NCBI RefSeq assembly: GCF_033807575.1
Contig: NC_084711.1
Coordinates: 3,038,001 to 3,102,000, forward strand
Direction of reading: 5' to 3'
Length of the DNA stretch: 64,000 bases
Source: Cydia pomonella
Taxonomy: Eukaryota; Arthropoda; Insecta; Lepidoptera; Tortricidae
In this document: piece after piece, positions 23,301 through 32,814 of the stretch
Position numbering within the stretch: position 1 is the first letter of the stretch
How the letters are laid out: each line of letters opens with the position of its first letter
The notes under the pieces: generated by a model
The model's input: the letters and a program-made list of their open reading frames with translations, nothing else
Databases searched by the model: none
Told to the model about the DNA's origin: nothing
Translations under genes and position numbers: made by a program

Positions 23301-25659
23301 TTTCTATGACGGCTGATCGGTAATCACATGATGTTACGTGGTATTAAACTGAAGTGTCGCTGTCGGACGCCGCGGTCCAGTCCCAGACCGGGATCGTTCT
23401 AAAGGATGATTCACGCGAGACCGGGCCAAGGCCGGGCCTGAGCTTCCGGCGCTCCGACTCGGCCCCAGCCCGGTCTAGCGTGAGTCGTCCGTAATGTGAG
23501 TCAAGTCAAGAGTTGACTTAAGACAAAACTAGTGATAAACACCTGGCACTTTCTATTTGCTAACCTACTTAGTTTTTCAAGGACTGTCTAGATCTCTACC
23601 TCAAAAAGTTAGTCATCAATTTAATGAGTATCTACTCGAGATAGCCACTTGAATGTTAGTCATTGGTACACGTATCTTTCTATTAGTCACCTTAAGGCGC
23701 TTGTGTAGCTGGCCTCCTGTAATATTAACATTGCGTCAGTCAGACACAATAGACCAATTATAAAATAATTAAAAGTTGATTGCTGGAAGATGAGCAACTG
23801 CACAGTAACATTGCATCCACTAAATGATTTCTACTCAGGCTCCTAACGTTCTTACGTAATTCATTAAGGGACCCACTTCGCCGGACAATATCGGCCTTAA
23901 GTTTGATAGTACTCTTCCGAGTAGATTTCCGAGTAGAATTTTAAGTTTAATTAAATTTTTACAATTTCAAACTTTTTTTCCACTTTTTTTGTAGATATTT
24001 TTCCACCGCTTCATTAGAAATTAATGTTGAATACTTATTTGCCACCGATTCGCAGACAGATAACTTGCTAGTTAATTAACCAAGGATAATATTGTCGAGA
24101 AAAACTGATTAAGAATCGCCAGTACAAAGCTGCCGAAATTACCTTTTTATACAATTGAAGTTGCGTTCTCATTTTAATACTACATGCTGGAATAATATGA
24201 AAATTGGCATGAACATTGAAGTAACATATATCAAAGTGAATTTTAAATAGAGACGGATTGTCAAAGAAAACTTTGTAGCCACAGTAAATTTACTGCCACC
24301 TTTCGACACACGATTAAAACTTTTAGTACGCCATTTGACTTTGATCCTTATTCTTTCAGTGATATGTGTTAAATTTGTTAAATATCAAAAAGTGGCGCCA
24401 TTTTAAAGAGCATAGGCCAAAGGTTATGGTGACATCGGTTGTAACGATGCCGCTTACTGTGGCTACAAAGTTTACATTGACAATCCACTATTTCAAATTC
24501 TCTTTTATATTGAAGATAGTATTTAATTAACATAAACTAACTAAATTAAATTTAATAAAATAATAAACATAAATAAGAATATTAAAAAAGCGGCCAAGTG
24601 CGAGTCGGACTCGCCCATGAAGGGTTCCGTACCACCGTACCATTTATACCGTATTAAAAAAAAACTACTTACCAGATCTCGTTCAAACCAATTTTCGGTG
24701 GAAGTTTGCATGGTAATGTACATCATATATTTTTTTTAGGTTTATCATTCTCTTATTTTAGAAGTTACAGGGGGGGGGGGACACATATTTTACCACTTTG
24801 GAAGTGCCTCTCACGCAAACTATTCAGTTTTGAAAAAATGATATTAGAAACCTCAATATCATTTTTGTAGACCTATCCATAGATACACACGTTTAATGAA
24901 AAAAAAAAATTTTTCGTTTCAGTTCTAAGTATGGGGAATCCCCAAAATTTATTGTTTTTTTTTTTCTATTTTTGTATGAAAATCTTAATGCGGTTCATAG
25001 AATACATCTACTTACCAAGTTTGAACAGTATAGTTCTTATAGTTTCGGAAAAAAGTGGCTGTGACATAAACGGACAGACAGACGGACATGACGAATCTAT
25101 AAGGGTTCTGTTTTTTGCCATGGAACCCTAAAAACCCCCTCCTACGAAGAGTCCCCCAGGTCTGTCGCCTGCGAAAGTGTGCCCATAAGGCTGGTTACGT
25201 TCCCTCGTTGAATGGCGATGCCTATTCTTTGGCCTAGGAATGAGCCAGCCCTAAGGTCACCCGCAGTCTCAAGCAGTTTTTCTCTTTGCATATATCCATG
25301 CTCGAAATTCGTTTTCGTTGCTAGAAATCGCAACACAAATGAAATAAAGCGATTATAATTTTTGTATGTAAATATACAATACTCTACTCACACTTAATGT
25401 AATTAATTTAATTGTTATTCTGTATGATTTACAGGTTTTGGATCTTAAATAGTCTTCCTCACTCAGATAGGAAAAATTACAAGTGACCCAATTTGACGGT
25501 ATAGATTTTTAACGAAATTTTCTTTTTTCAGCTGAGCCCAGCGGTATTGTCGAGAAGGCCAAGTGGAAGGCGTGGAGCGAGCGCAAGGGCATCTCCGCCG
25601 ATGACGCCAAGAAACAGTACATCGACCTGGCGCAGCAGTGGGCGGGCAAATACGCCTGA
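17305..25659 (+). CDS. Acyl-CoA-binding protein, gene 1 (85 aa)
   Basis: Three coding exons: 17305-17319, 20086-20200 and 25532-25659. They follow acceptors CTTCACAG, CCGTTACAG and TTTTTTCAG, and the first two end at donors GTAAGG and GTAAGT; intron phases are 0 and 1. The product starts MSLDEQFKQVAESVRNWK and ends QQWAGKYA. Family ligand residues are visible at Tyr30, Lys34 (in LYKQAIAGD), Lys54 (in KAKWKAW) and Tyr73. The family binds medium- and long-chain acyl-CoA in the cytosol and supplies it to lipid synthesis and oxidation. The loop before KAKW is about three residues shorter than in genes 2 and 3, and the C-terminus differs, so this is the most diverged paralogue. The ATG lies 20 bp inside its exon, so a 5' non-coding exon must exist upstream; I could not place it. 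Confidence 0.92.
17709..17810. repeat. Hairpin repeat (GATGGCGCTGTAC arms)
   Basis: AGATGGCGCTGTACAGC is mirrored by GCGCAGTACAGCGCCATCT. It lies in intron 1 of ACBP gene 1. A similar half-site occurs near 8563. Confidence 0.5.
17820..18563. other. Intron sequence, nothing recognised
   Basis: Part of intron 1 of ACBP gene 1. No exon-like segment or repeat that I can name. Confidence 0.35.
18564..18692 (-). repeat. ACCGCGAAAA-ended MITE
   Basis: Ends are ACCGCGAAAAC and TTTTCGCGGT, with CAAATTGCGGGGA / GCCCGCAATTGACG internally. It is the inverse orientation of the repeats at 734-833 and 33673-33755 and appears to be the most complete copy. Confidence 0.6.
18838..19082. mobile_element. TIR MITE, ~245 bp
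   Basis: Outer ends AAATATTACTTTGC and GCAAAGTAATATTT. Inner arms TTATACTTGCGTATTTTTAC and GTAAAAATACGCAAGTATGT. No ORF. Confidence 0.65.
19896..19998. repeat. CGTGTCATCCACGATGACGCG MITE, copy 2
   Basis: TCGTGTCATCCACGATGACG and GCGTCATCGTGAATGACACG form TIRs around CAAATCTAACCTTTAAGGAC. It lies about 90 bp upstream of exon 2 of ACBP gene 1. Other copies are at 4172 and 31733. Confidence 0.7.
20239..20326 (+). pseudogene. Decayed partial copy of ACBP gene 1 exon 2 (copy A)
   Basis: Tandem repeat of the last part of exon 2 plus its donor, 109 bp downstream of the original. It still reads ADSENLVLYALYKQAI, then DGDINI, and ends CATCC|GTAAGT. It lacks the exon's 5' third and true acceptor. An AG at 20237-20238 would not restore the frame with exon 1 or exon 2. 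It is therefore a non-functional exon remnant. Confidence 0.8.
20360..20420 (+). pseudogene. Decayed partial copy of ACBP gene 1 exon 2 (copy B)
   Basis: A third, shorter copy about 122 bp further on reads GDSKNLVLYSLYKQAIAGE and then diverges before the donor. The TCTAGAATTG phrase that follows the real exon also precedes this copy, so the duplicated unit ran from mid-exon into the intron. Confidence 0.75.
20579..20724. repeat. Hairpin MITE in intron 2 of ACBP gene 1
   Basis: CGAGTTTTAGCTATTC and TTTCCGATATGATACTGATC are mirrored by GATCAGTATCACATCGGAAA and GAATAACTAAAATTCG. Almost fully palindromic, about 146 bp. Confidence 0.65.
21101..21238. mobile_element. CCGCGTAGCCAACGT MITE, intact copy
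   Basis: Ends CCGCGTACCCAACGT and ACGTTGACTACGCGG. The interior contains CGAACGAAACGCAACTGTC and GATAGAGAGAGATGACTA. This copy shows the uninterrupted form of a family whose two other members (34094 and 42186) were split by later insertions. Confidence 0.7.
21239..21876. other. Intron sequence, nothing recognised
   Basis: Within intron 2 of ACBP gene 1. No supported feature. Confidence 0.35.
21880..21987. mobile_element. TTAA-flanked piggyBac-like MITE, 108 bp
   Basis: TTAA|CCTTTTGAACGCC at the left and GGCGGTCAAAAGG|TTAA at the right. The TTAA duplication and CC(Y)T-type TIR start fit piggyBac. The GC-rich core has no ORF. Weaker relatives may be 53049-53173 and 55971-56077. Confidence 0.6.
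22114..22290 (+). repeat. tRNA-derived SINE with intact pol III boxes
   Basis: 22114-22187 resembles a 74-nt tRNA: acceptor arms GTGGCGG / CGGCCAC with one mismatch, A box TGGTTTAGTGG, B box GGTTCGATTCC and a perfect T stem GCGGG/CCCGC. The anticodon stem is imperfect and the loop CACGCAA lacks U33, so it is not a working tRNA. The following sequence (ATCTATTTCAGTTTATAA) recurs at about 38563, as expected for a SINE body. Confidence 0.6.
22449..22818 (+). pseudogene. LINE 3' end: ORF2 C-terminus plus tail
   Basis: 22499-22723 encodes 74 residues including FLPHTAKLWNELSPAVF and YDLQTFKKRAYSHLKGR, the usual C-terminus of lepidopteran CR1/jockey-like ORF2. It is followed directly by the tail phrases GTTGCAGGTGTCCATG and GCTTACCATCAGGTGATC, ending in ATAAAAAAAG. 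The element is 5'-truncated. Confidence 0.7.
22933..23093. repeat. Hairpin repeat (GGTCATACTGAAC arms)
   Basis: GGTCATACTGAACATCTTTT, CTATGGGGCCAACCCCG and AAATCACGAAAAAA are mirrored by TTTTTTCCGCGATT, CCGGGGATGGTTCTATAG and AGTTACTCAGTATGACC. The same arms occur inverted at 35540-35590 and 37562-37622 in the foldback element. Confidence 0.6.
23255..23503. repeat. GC-rich inverted-repeat element
   Basis: TGACTCACATT at the left is mirrored by AATGTGAGTCA at the right. A second palindrome inside (about 23409-23492) has GATTCACGCGAGACCGGGCC and GGTCTAGCGTGAGTC arms. This GC-rich island is unlike the surrounding intron. Confidence 0.5.
23504..24254. other. Intron sequence, nothing recognised
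   Basis: Within intron 2 of ACBP gene 1. No supported feature. Confidence 0.35.
24255..24486. mobile_element. GATTGTCAAAGAAAAC MITE, complete copy
   Basis: GGATTGTCAAAGAAAACTTT with GTAGCCACAGTAAA at the left; TACTGTGGCTAC and AAAGTTTACATTGACAATCC at the right. The interior has TTCACTGATATGTGTTA-type sequence and AAAAAGTGGCGCCATTTTAA. A rearranged copy is at 55107-55396 and a fragment at 14990. Confidence 0.7.
24584..25134 (-). mobile_element. TAGGGTTCCGTACC element, copy B
   Basis: Reading the plus strand it starts AAAAAAGCGGCCAAGTGCGA, GTCGGACTCGCCCATG and AGGGTTCCGTACC. It ends GACGGACATGACGAATC and CATGGAACCCTA. It matches copy C (30162-30716) along its whole length in the opposite orientation. 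The open frames at 24541-24726 (-) and 24931-25131 (+) are part of it and are not genes. Confidence 0.7.
25142..25336 (-). pseudogene. Non-LTR retrotransposon C-terminal relic
   Basis: The minus-strand translation contains AGDLRAGSFLGQRIGIAIQR then GNVTSLMGTL. It matches the relic at 62640-62854, which reads AGGFLAQRISIAIQRGNAAS. I recognise the motif (RAGxFLxQRIxIAIQRGN) as a recurrent C-terminal sequence of arthropod non-LTR elements. It has no RT core. It lies 195 bp before exon 3 of ACBP gene 1. Confidence 0.55.
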
Positions 25660-25695
25660 ATCTTTTTTTAAGTTAATTTGTTAAGGATTATTACT

Positions 25696-25701
25696 AATAA
25701 A
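25696..25701 (+). terminator. Polyadenylation signal, ACBP gene 1
   Basis: AATAAA 36 bp after the stop codon, giving an unusually short 3'UTR compared with genes 2 and 3. No better signal lies close by. Confidence 0.6.
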
Positions 25702-26911
25702 ATATTAACTTAATTTTTTAGCGCATTTTTCTATGTGTAATCCACTACGAGTATACCTAGTCGCTCAGAAAGTTGTCGTCTTAGCGAACCCCCAGGGCTC
25801 GAGAATTATGAACATTTCACAAAAAAATCTATATAATTATCGAAACTGAACTCAACATTTTACGAACATTGGTTGGAAATTGCGTACAGAAGTACCTAAC
25901 CTACAGGATAGATTTTTTTAAATCGTAGACTATGAAGGCACCTAACCAGATCCCGTGCAACTACGCCAAAGTTTTAGAAAATTATCAACTTTTTAATTAC
26001 GGATGATGGGCACTTACCAAAAAGTCAATATGTATAATGATTGAAAACTTCTTAGAGACCAGCCTAGGTTGGGGCACTAGAAAAGCCGCAAATGTAAATA
26101 AATGTTTCCAATGTTTTCATACATAAAGAAGGCAAAGTTTGCTTCCGAGTGAAACGCAAAAAATTTCACCACATCGATGAAAATACTAGCTAAAACATTA
26201 CAATTTTAACATTAAACACAATTTGCATAACATTAAATTGCACTCTTGTGTATATAATGCAACTACATCACTTTTTGGTGAATAAAGATAGCCTTTACGA
26301 GCTAGTATAGATGTGGTGAAAAAACGTAGGAAGCGTTAACTTTTTTATTGGCTAGTAGAAACTTCTGTTTTGATACGCAAGTCATAAAGTTAACTGTTAA
26401 ACATTATTTAGTTACTTAAATACACCGGATGGTACAGTCGAGTTCATAAATATTTGTGCATTTAATCACCTTATGCAATTGATTAAAGTGAAGAAATGTA
26501 TACATATTTATGACCTCGAATTTGTATAAATACGATTACTGCCATTTCGGAATCTAATTGCCCCACGTTCCCCTAATTATATGTATCCCCATTTAAGTTT
26601 CAAGATATTAAATATCAGTGATCATAAATATATATTTTTATCTGATAATTGATAATTTTTTGTATGAAACTTTTGTAGTATCGGTATTATAATACCGATA
26701 ATATAATATAGGTATCGCCTATAGGCATTGCAGCCAGGGGTCCGATAAGAGTCCGTAGTCGTATCAAAAATCGCTAATAATTAACAATTTTTTTTAAATA
26801 TCCTTAGCATCTCTAGTACGTTGAGTCATATTAATATCGGGTTAAATATTTTCTACATTTGCGCTGGGAAGGCGGTGTTACTCGTCTGGATACAATACAC
26901 AATGATCAGAA
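25702..26911. other. Intergenic, no gene recognised
   Basis: AT-rich DNA between ACBP gene 1 and the MITE pair. A short palindrome lies near 26679-26700 (AGTATCGGTATTATAATACCGATA). Nothing else supported. Confidence 0.4.
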
Positions 26912-27105
26912 CCCCTAGTGTAAATTTATTCGATATCGTAACGTGACGTACGCGTTTGCGTTAAGTCTCATTTTGTATGGAATTTAGAAACAGCGCGCCA
27001 AGCGGGACATTTTGGAAATATAAAAATTATAAAATCCCATACTACATGAGACTTAACGCAAACGCGTACGTCACTTTTCGCTATCGAATATATTTACACT
27101 AGGGG
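26912..27105. mobile_element. CCCCTAGTGTAA MITE, copy 3
   Basis: Begins CCCCTAGTGTAAATTTATTC and ends ACACTAGGGG, with the family's GTACGCGTTTGCGTTAAG arms and AAGCGGGACATTTTGG centre. It is followed 22 bp later by copy 4. Confidence 0.8.
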
Positions 27106-27127
27106 TACAGTACGGCTAGCACCAGTA

Positions 27128-27312
27128 CCCCTAGTGTAAGTTTTATCGACATCATAACGTGACGAACGCGTTTGCGTTAAGTGTCATTTTGTATAGGATT
27201 TTGAGTTTCCAAAACGTCCCGCTTGGCGCGCTCTTTCTAATTCACATACAAAATGAGACTAAACGCAAACGCGTACGTCACGTTTCGAAATCGAATTTAT
27301 TTACACTAGGGG
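27128..27312. mobile_element. CCCCTAGTGTAA MITE, copy 4
   Basis: Same family. The central part reads AAAACGTCCCGCTTGGCGCG, the inverse of copy 3, so the two neighbours have opposite orientation at the centre. TA occurs at both ends. Confidence 0.8.
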
Positions 27313-27349
27313 TACTGTTTGATTCTGACATTCGCTAGTGTGTGCGTAA

Positions 27350-27492
27350 GGGCCACCCAACACTAGCGTCTTATGAGCGTCAGGCAGCGCCAGCGAATGG
27401 AAAATGGCATCGCTGCGTTGCACCAACGTTGCGTCGAGCAGCAGCCATAGAGTTGTCTAGACGCTGATGCTCATGAGATGCTATTGAGGTGC
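27350..27492. repeat. Truncated relative of the GC-rich element at 5182
   Basis: Starts GGGCCACCCAACACTAGCGT then CTTATGAGCGTC, and ends with a decayed inverse (GACGCTGATGCTCATGAGAT). It shares ends with 5182-5948 but is only about 140 bp. Confidence 0.55.
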
Positions 27493-27969
27493 ATCTCGCT
27501 CGTACTCGCATATAAGTGCGAGCGAAATGTATAGAAATCTGCTATAACACGACTTATTAGCCTGGAAAGAGCTCAGCGTGCACTCTTATAAACAATGTAT
27601 TAAAAAAAAACCGTTTACCGACAGAATCATTATACCAACTAAGCGACCTATTATCAATAAGGATACTATATATTCTACAAATCACTTTAATAAAACATAA
27701 AACCCTTTCTTACAGTGCCGACTATGACTCCAGAAGGACAATAAAAAACGTTGCTAGTAACAAAAACCAAGTTTGCGCAAAAATGACCCAATTACCGTAA
27801 GTGCGTAGTTTTTTGCGGCATATCACTAATTTTACACTACAATTTATAGATCCTTCCCTACCCACTGTTCACTGGTTTTGTTGTTTTTGTTGCGAACTCA
27901 TTTATACTTAGTTAACTAATTATTGTTTGTATAATAGGTAACTAGTAAATTAGTAAGTAAGCATTACAC

Positions 27970-29089
27970 CAGGGGTCACCAATTAGTTTCGCTCGGGGTC
28001 TGTTTTAAGTAATGAAATGACCATCGCGGTCCGCACAACATTTTATAGAGAAAATATTTATTAAACAAATATAATTAAAGAAATAACAAAGGTATTTTTT
28101 TACATATCAATAAGAAAAATTACATTTTTTTGTTGCGGACTATCTGTCTGAAGTTTGGAGTAAAATTGGTGCAAGCTATTGACATTAAATCCTGGAGATG
28201 TTCGTCAGTAAGTCGTGATCGAAATTTATTCTTAATGAAGTTCATCTTCGAAAATGCTGCTTCACAAATATATGTTGACCCAAACAAAGTAAGAAGTTAC
28301 AAAGCTAATTTTTGTAGTTCTGGATATTGAATGCCACACACAAATTTTATCCAGAAGTCTTCACTGGAAACTTCCGTATGTTTGTGTTTTAAAACTGTGT
28401 TTTCTTGGAAATCTATCATTTCTATTTGCAGAGGAGCTTTATCACTCCCGAAAACAATTGCAGCTTCGTTGCTCCATTCACCATCAGGATGCAGAGAGTA
28501 AATGCTGCTAAGGATTTCTACAACATTCTCAATTTTTTTAAAGTCTGCGAACCTGTTTTTAAATTCCGATTTAAGATCCGTAATGAACGTTTTGTATTGG
28601 CCGACGTCAATCTCGTTGTCACTGCTGTTTATTTTATTTAAATTGGGGAAGTGTAAGCATTCATTACCAAGATCATTCATAAAGAGATCGAGTTTTCGCG
28701 AAAAACTTTTTACATCTGACATGAGCTCCCATACAAGCTTTCCTTTGCCTTGAAGTTTAAGGTTCAGGTCATTGATATGTTTAAAAATATCCGTCATGAA
28801 AGCAATGGCAGCTACATTTTCTTTTTCGTTTAGGAAACTTAAGTAGGCGTTTGCTGAAATCTGGTCACTGTTGAAAATAAATGTCTTCAAGTGTTCTAAA
28901 ATGCTGAAGAATCTTTCTAAAACGCAGCCTTTGCTTAACCATCTCACATTATTATGCAACAGTAGATCGGATACATTTTTATTTCAAATTACGTACTCTG
29001 TAGTGCAAAAGTTGCTGTGTTCTCGCGGTCCGCACAAAATGGGTCGGCGGGCCGGATGCGGACCGCGGTCCGCCATTTGGCGACCCCTG
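27970..29089 (-). mobile_element. hAT-family DNA transposon remnant with intact TSD
   Basis: TIRs CAGGGGTCACCAATTAG (left) and TTTGGCGACCCCTG (right) enclose 1,120 bp. Both sides carry the same 8-bp direct repeat CATTACAC (27962-27969 and 29090-29097). The 8-bp duplication and CAGGGGTCnCCAA terminus are diagnostic of hAT elements. The only coding part is a C-terminal transposase piece on the minus strand, so it is an internally deleted, non-autonomous copy. Confidence 0.9.
28297..28959 (-). pseudogene. hAT transposase fragment (~220 codons)
   Basis: The open frame includes HNNVRWLSKGCVLERFF, LNLKLQGKGKLVWELM and FSRKLDLFMNDL. These motifs are typical of ZBED/GTF2IRD2-like hAT transposases in the region before the C-terminal dimerisation domain. 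The zinc finger, the first catalytic residues and a start codon are missing; the frame starts just after a stop near the 5' deletion junction. The frame has no internal stop, so the deletion is probably not very old. Confidence 0.8.
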
Positions 29090-29150
29090 CATTACACTAA
29101 GGGGTTTTCTTAAGCGTTGTGCGTGTAAGAAACTTTGTTTGTTTAACCTC

Positions 29151-29288
29151 CAAACATACAATACAATACAAATATACTTTATTGCACACCTCAATACAGA
29201 AACAGTACAAATATTACAACACATAAAGAAGAGGTAAACAACAGGCGGTCTTATCGCTAAAAAGCGATCTCTTCCAGACAACCTTTCG
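29151..29288 (-). repeat. LINE 3' end, reverse orientation
   Basis: ATACAATACAATACAAATA, TTTATTGCACACC and GGCGGTCTTATCGCTAAAAA, then GCGATCTCTTCCAGACAACC. On the minus strand this reads as a 3' tail ending in (TTGTAT)n. Shorter copies are at 4376-4435 and around 31280-31345. Confidence 0.55.
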
Positions 29289-30161
29289 GCAACATACAAG
29301 TTTCGGTTACATACTATTGTAGTTTTTATTTATATTTTAGTTAAGTGCTTTGTAAGTGAGTATGCACTCGCTATACTTGCTGATTATTTATTTCTGTTTT
29401 AGTTAAGTTTCTCTAAAGTGAAATCTATAATTTCTTTGATAAAAATAAAGTTCTATAAATCTAAATATGACCTTACTTATGACCGTTAACCACTTAGTTC
29501 AATATTGATGATTGATTCATCTACAGTGCCATGCCGCGGGGGATACCCTATTAGTGTATATTTATTTAATAATAGGTAAACTTCCTAGCGCTCGACACGC
29601 GAATGCTCAATAAATGACACCCTACTGTCACCTATGACTGTGAAGTAAGTTTGAAGTGTATGATGTATTGATGTAGTATGATCTACTTTTGCTGTTATAA
29701 GTGTTATATTTAGCTATTTTTATGTTTATATCTTATATATATTTATATATTTTAGACGATTTAAAAGTGCTTGTTGCTAGGCCTATTTGAATAAAGAATA
29801 GGTGTATTGACTTTGACTTTATTATGTATGTTTAAATGTTGATATCTATTTTTTTTTACCAGCGCAGCCCTTGTTTTGCATGGATTACACAAAATCTTAA
29901 CAAATTGTACACTTACATTGTAAACCTTCCTCAAGAATCACTCGATAGACGACACTATCGATAGGTGAAAACCGAATGAAAATCCGTTCAGTAGTTTTCG
30001 AGTTTATCATAAACATACTCGTATAGGCAGACACTTTACTACTACTACTAGGACTTTACACCACTACACAAGTGTCCCTATATCACTATATGTCTGTGTT
30101 TATTTACTATAATTGTGTGTATAAAAGTGGGCTTCGTAACTTTTTCTGTAACACCTATTTT
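29289..30161. other. Intergenic, nothing recognised
   Basis: AT-rich sequence. GATAGACGACACTATCGATAG near 29943 is a small imperfect palindrome. No gene. Confidence 0.35.
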
Positions 30162-30716
30162 TAGGGTTCCGTAGCCAAATGGCAAAAAACGGAACCCTTA
30201 TAGATTCGTCATGTCCGTCTGTCTGTCCGTTTATGTCACAGCCACTTTTTTCCGAAACTATAGGAGCTATACTGTTCAAACTTGGTAAGTAGATGTATTC
30301 TATGAACTGAATTAAGATTTTTACACAAAAATAGAAAAAAAAAAACAATAAATTTTGGGGGTTCCCCATACTTAGAAATGAAACTCAAAAAATCTTTTTT
30401 CATCAAACCCATACGTGAGGGGTATCTATGGATAGGTCTTCAAAAATGATATTGAGGTTTCTAATATCATTTTTTTCTAAACTGAATAGTTTGCGCGAGA
30501 GACACTTCCAAAGTGGTAAAATGTGTCCCCCCCCCCTGTAACTTCTAAAATAACAGAATGAAAAATCTAAAAAAAATATATGATATACATTACCATGCAA
30601 ACTTTCACCGAAAATTAGTTTGAACGAGATCTAGTAAGTAGTTTTTTTTAATACGTCATAAATGGTACGGAACCCTTCATGGGGGAGTCCGACTCGCACT
30701 TGGCCGCTTTTTTATT
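30162..30716 (+). mobile_element. TAGGGTTCCGTACC element, copy C
   Basis: Starts TTAGGGTTCCGTAGCC, with GTCCGTCTGTCTGTCCG inside, and ends GGAGTCCGACTCGCACTTGG then CCGCTTTTTTATT. It is nearly the reverse complement of 24584-25134 over its full length, including a C-run where copy B has a G-run. The open frames here are not genes. Confidence 0.7.
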
Positions 30717-30867
30717 AAATTGTCTTTTTCCGTTAACCAAAGGTTGTCTGATGAGACAGCCCAAGATAAGATAAGACCACCTGTCGTCTATGTCTATGTC
30801 TATCTTTAATCAATTGTTTTTTTCCTTAAGTCTAAGTTAAGTTTAGTTAAGTTGCTAGAGACAGACA

Positions 30868-30985
30868 GGCAGCGATTTTGATTTTGATAGACTGTTCTAT
30901 TTAAAAGTCTTAATTTCATAAGTTTGACGTTTAAAATAACACTTGCACAGTCTGGGCTATCAACATCGCTGCCAACTTAGCTTGT
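30868..30985. repeat. AAGATAAGTTGGC-type palindromic repeat, decayed
   Basis: AGCGATTTTGATTTTGATAG at the left and GGGCTATCAACATCGCTGCC then AACTTAGCTTG at the right. It is related to the clearer copy at 56249-56370 and to fragments at 59196 and 59995. Confidence 0.5.
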
Positions 30986-31732
30986 TCTAACTCTATTTCT
31001 TTTCAATAATTTTGAGAATAAAAATGCCTAATCACTAAATCGTCTTACGTAATAAATGGCGTCAAATTTGTCTACTAAAATATTTTGTCTAAATAATATA
31101 TTTTAATATAGTACCTAAACTTATTTATCAGTTACTACTTTTATACATATAGTGTTAAATTTTAACAAAACAAATTTGGATGCTTTTTATGGACATTTAA
31201 AGGGCAAAGAGAGGGCAACGGGATTTAGATGTTATTCAAAATTTATTTAATTATTTATGTAAATTTTATTTATTTATTTATGTAAAATTAATTGCACAAT
31301 TTAACAAAAAAGAGGACAAACGGCGGACTTAACGCTTTAAGGCATTCTCTACCTGTCAACTATTGGGCTAAAGAAATATGAGACAAGGCAAGTCGAGAGT
31401 CAAGACGAATACGATTATATACTTATTAGTACCTATACTTACACAAATATCTATATATAGGTTCTCGTATCTATACACCTTATAAAACGGAGTCTCCTGC
31501 CGCGTCTGTCTGTCTGTATTATGTTCGCGATAAACTCAAAACTATACTAAACGAATTTTCATGCGGTTGTCACACTTGTCACATATCAATAGAGTGATCC
31601 TTGAGAAACATTAAAGTGTGGGTATATAACCCGTGCAAAGCCGGAGCTGGTCGCTAGAGGACAAAAAAAGCATATGGATTTTATCTTTATTCACACCCTC
31701 CAACATAAGTGAATACTTCATGTCATCTGTGG
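30986..31732. other. Intergenic, nothing firm
   Basis: Contains a TTACGTAATAAATGGCG fragment near 31046 (the 14-kb family) and a weak LINE-tail resemblance near 31280-31345. No gene. Confidence 0.35.
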
Positions 31733-31836
31733 TATAGTTGGTGTCATCCACGGTGACGCGCAGATTTGTCAAATCTAACCTTTAATGTCATGACAATACG
31801 AGTCAAGGCACGCGTCTTCATGAATGACCACTATAA
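31733..31836. repeat. CGTGTCATCCACGATGACGCG MITE, copy 3
   Basis: GGTGTCATCCACGGTGACGC with CAGATTTGTCAAATCTAACC, ending GCGTCTTCATGAATGACC. Same family as 4172 and 19896. Confidence 0.7.
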
Positions 31837-32087
31837 CTTCTTCTTCTACAACTTCAACATTTATTCAGCAAATAGGCCACATGGAATTTATATAGCAAAA
31901 AAGCACATCAACAACTGAAAATATCAATGCAAAACTAAAATACTATTATTTAGAGATGTATAAAGTCCCTTAATGTCGAATTACAAAAAGAACTATTCTA
32001 ATAATAATAAAAAAACATAAATAGATATTTAAAAAATCAAAAAAATATTTAGACGTGTAATGTCTTTAAGTGTCAGAACTAAAATAA

Positions 32088-32340
32088 ATAAATAAATAAT
32101 ATAAGACATTATTACATAAATTGACTAAGTTCCACAGTAAGCTCCATAAGGCTTGTGTTGTGGGTACTTAGACAACGATATATATAATATATAAATACTT
32201 AAATACGTACAAAACACCCATAACTCAGGAACAAATATCCGTGCTCATCACACAAATAAATGCCCTTACCAGGATTTGAACCCGGGAGCATCGGCTTCAT
32301 AGGCTAGGGTCACTACCTGGTCACTACCCACTAGGCTAGA
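32088..32340 (-). mobile_element. tRNA-derived SINE (minus copy)
   Basis: Reverse complement of the element at 39179-39413. The tRNA-like head lies at the right: its B box appears on the plus strand as AGGATTTGAACCCGGG, and its A-box end as ACTACCCACTAGGC. The body contains ACACCCATAACTCAGGAAC and GTAAGCTCCATAAGGCTTGT. Confidence 0.7.
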
Positions 32341-32746
32341 CAAAATATTATATCGTTTATCAAATTATCCTTAGAGATATATAGAGTCTCCAAGAGTCAA
32401 AATCCTATATAATTAAAACATTCATTAAGACAAAAGAAACATACGAGAACCGTATGAGGTGTCTCACTGTAATTATATTCAAAAATAAAGTTACTAAATA
32501 CATATAATATATTTGGATAATTAAAATGACACGATCTATAATCGTCATATTTTAGATTCGAAACAACTAGGTAAGTATTTAGCTTAGTAAATAAAAACGG
32601 GTAAAAGATTTCGCTCGCATCGGTCTAAAGGTCCTTTGATTTCAGGATAAAAAAAATACATGCCACCCAACGCTATGACGCAAAAATCCGATAGCAAGTG
32701 TCGATTAGGTTGAATGACGAGTTTTTGGCTCTGCACAAGTTTTGTT

Positions 32747-32814
32747 CAGCCGCTCCATTACCTCAGTCCACTGGTCGTATCCGCGAGGAGCACCCGCTTT
32801 CATTCTCCATACCA
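32747..32814 (+). other. Candidate 5' non-coding exon, ACBP gene 2
   Basis: TTCAGCCGCTCC followed by locally GC-richer sequence ends at CTCCATACCA|GTAAGT, a strong donor. It lies 205 bp before the acceptor ATTTTACAG at 33019 that opens the exon with the ATG. The pair would make a short 5'UTR intron, as also proposed for gene 3. No transcript evidence; the 5' end is a guess. Confidence 0.4.

Noticed and set aside
24541..25131. Open frames across the TAGGGTTCCGTACC element
   Set aside because: The same frame (MGNPQNLLFFFFYFC..) appears in copies B and C because the element is repeated, but it has no known domain and no conservation of a start-to-stop unit in copies A and D.
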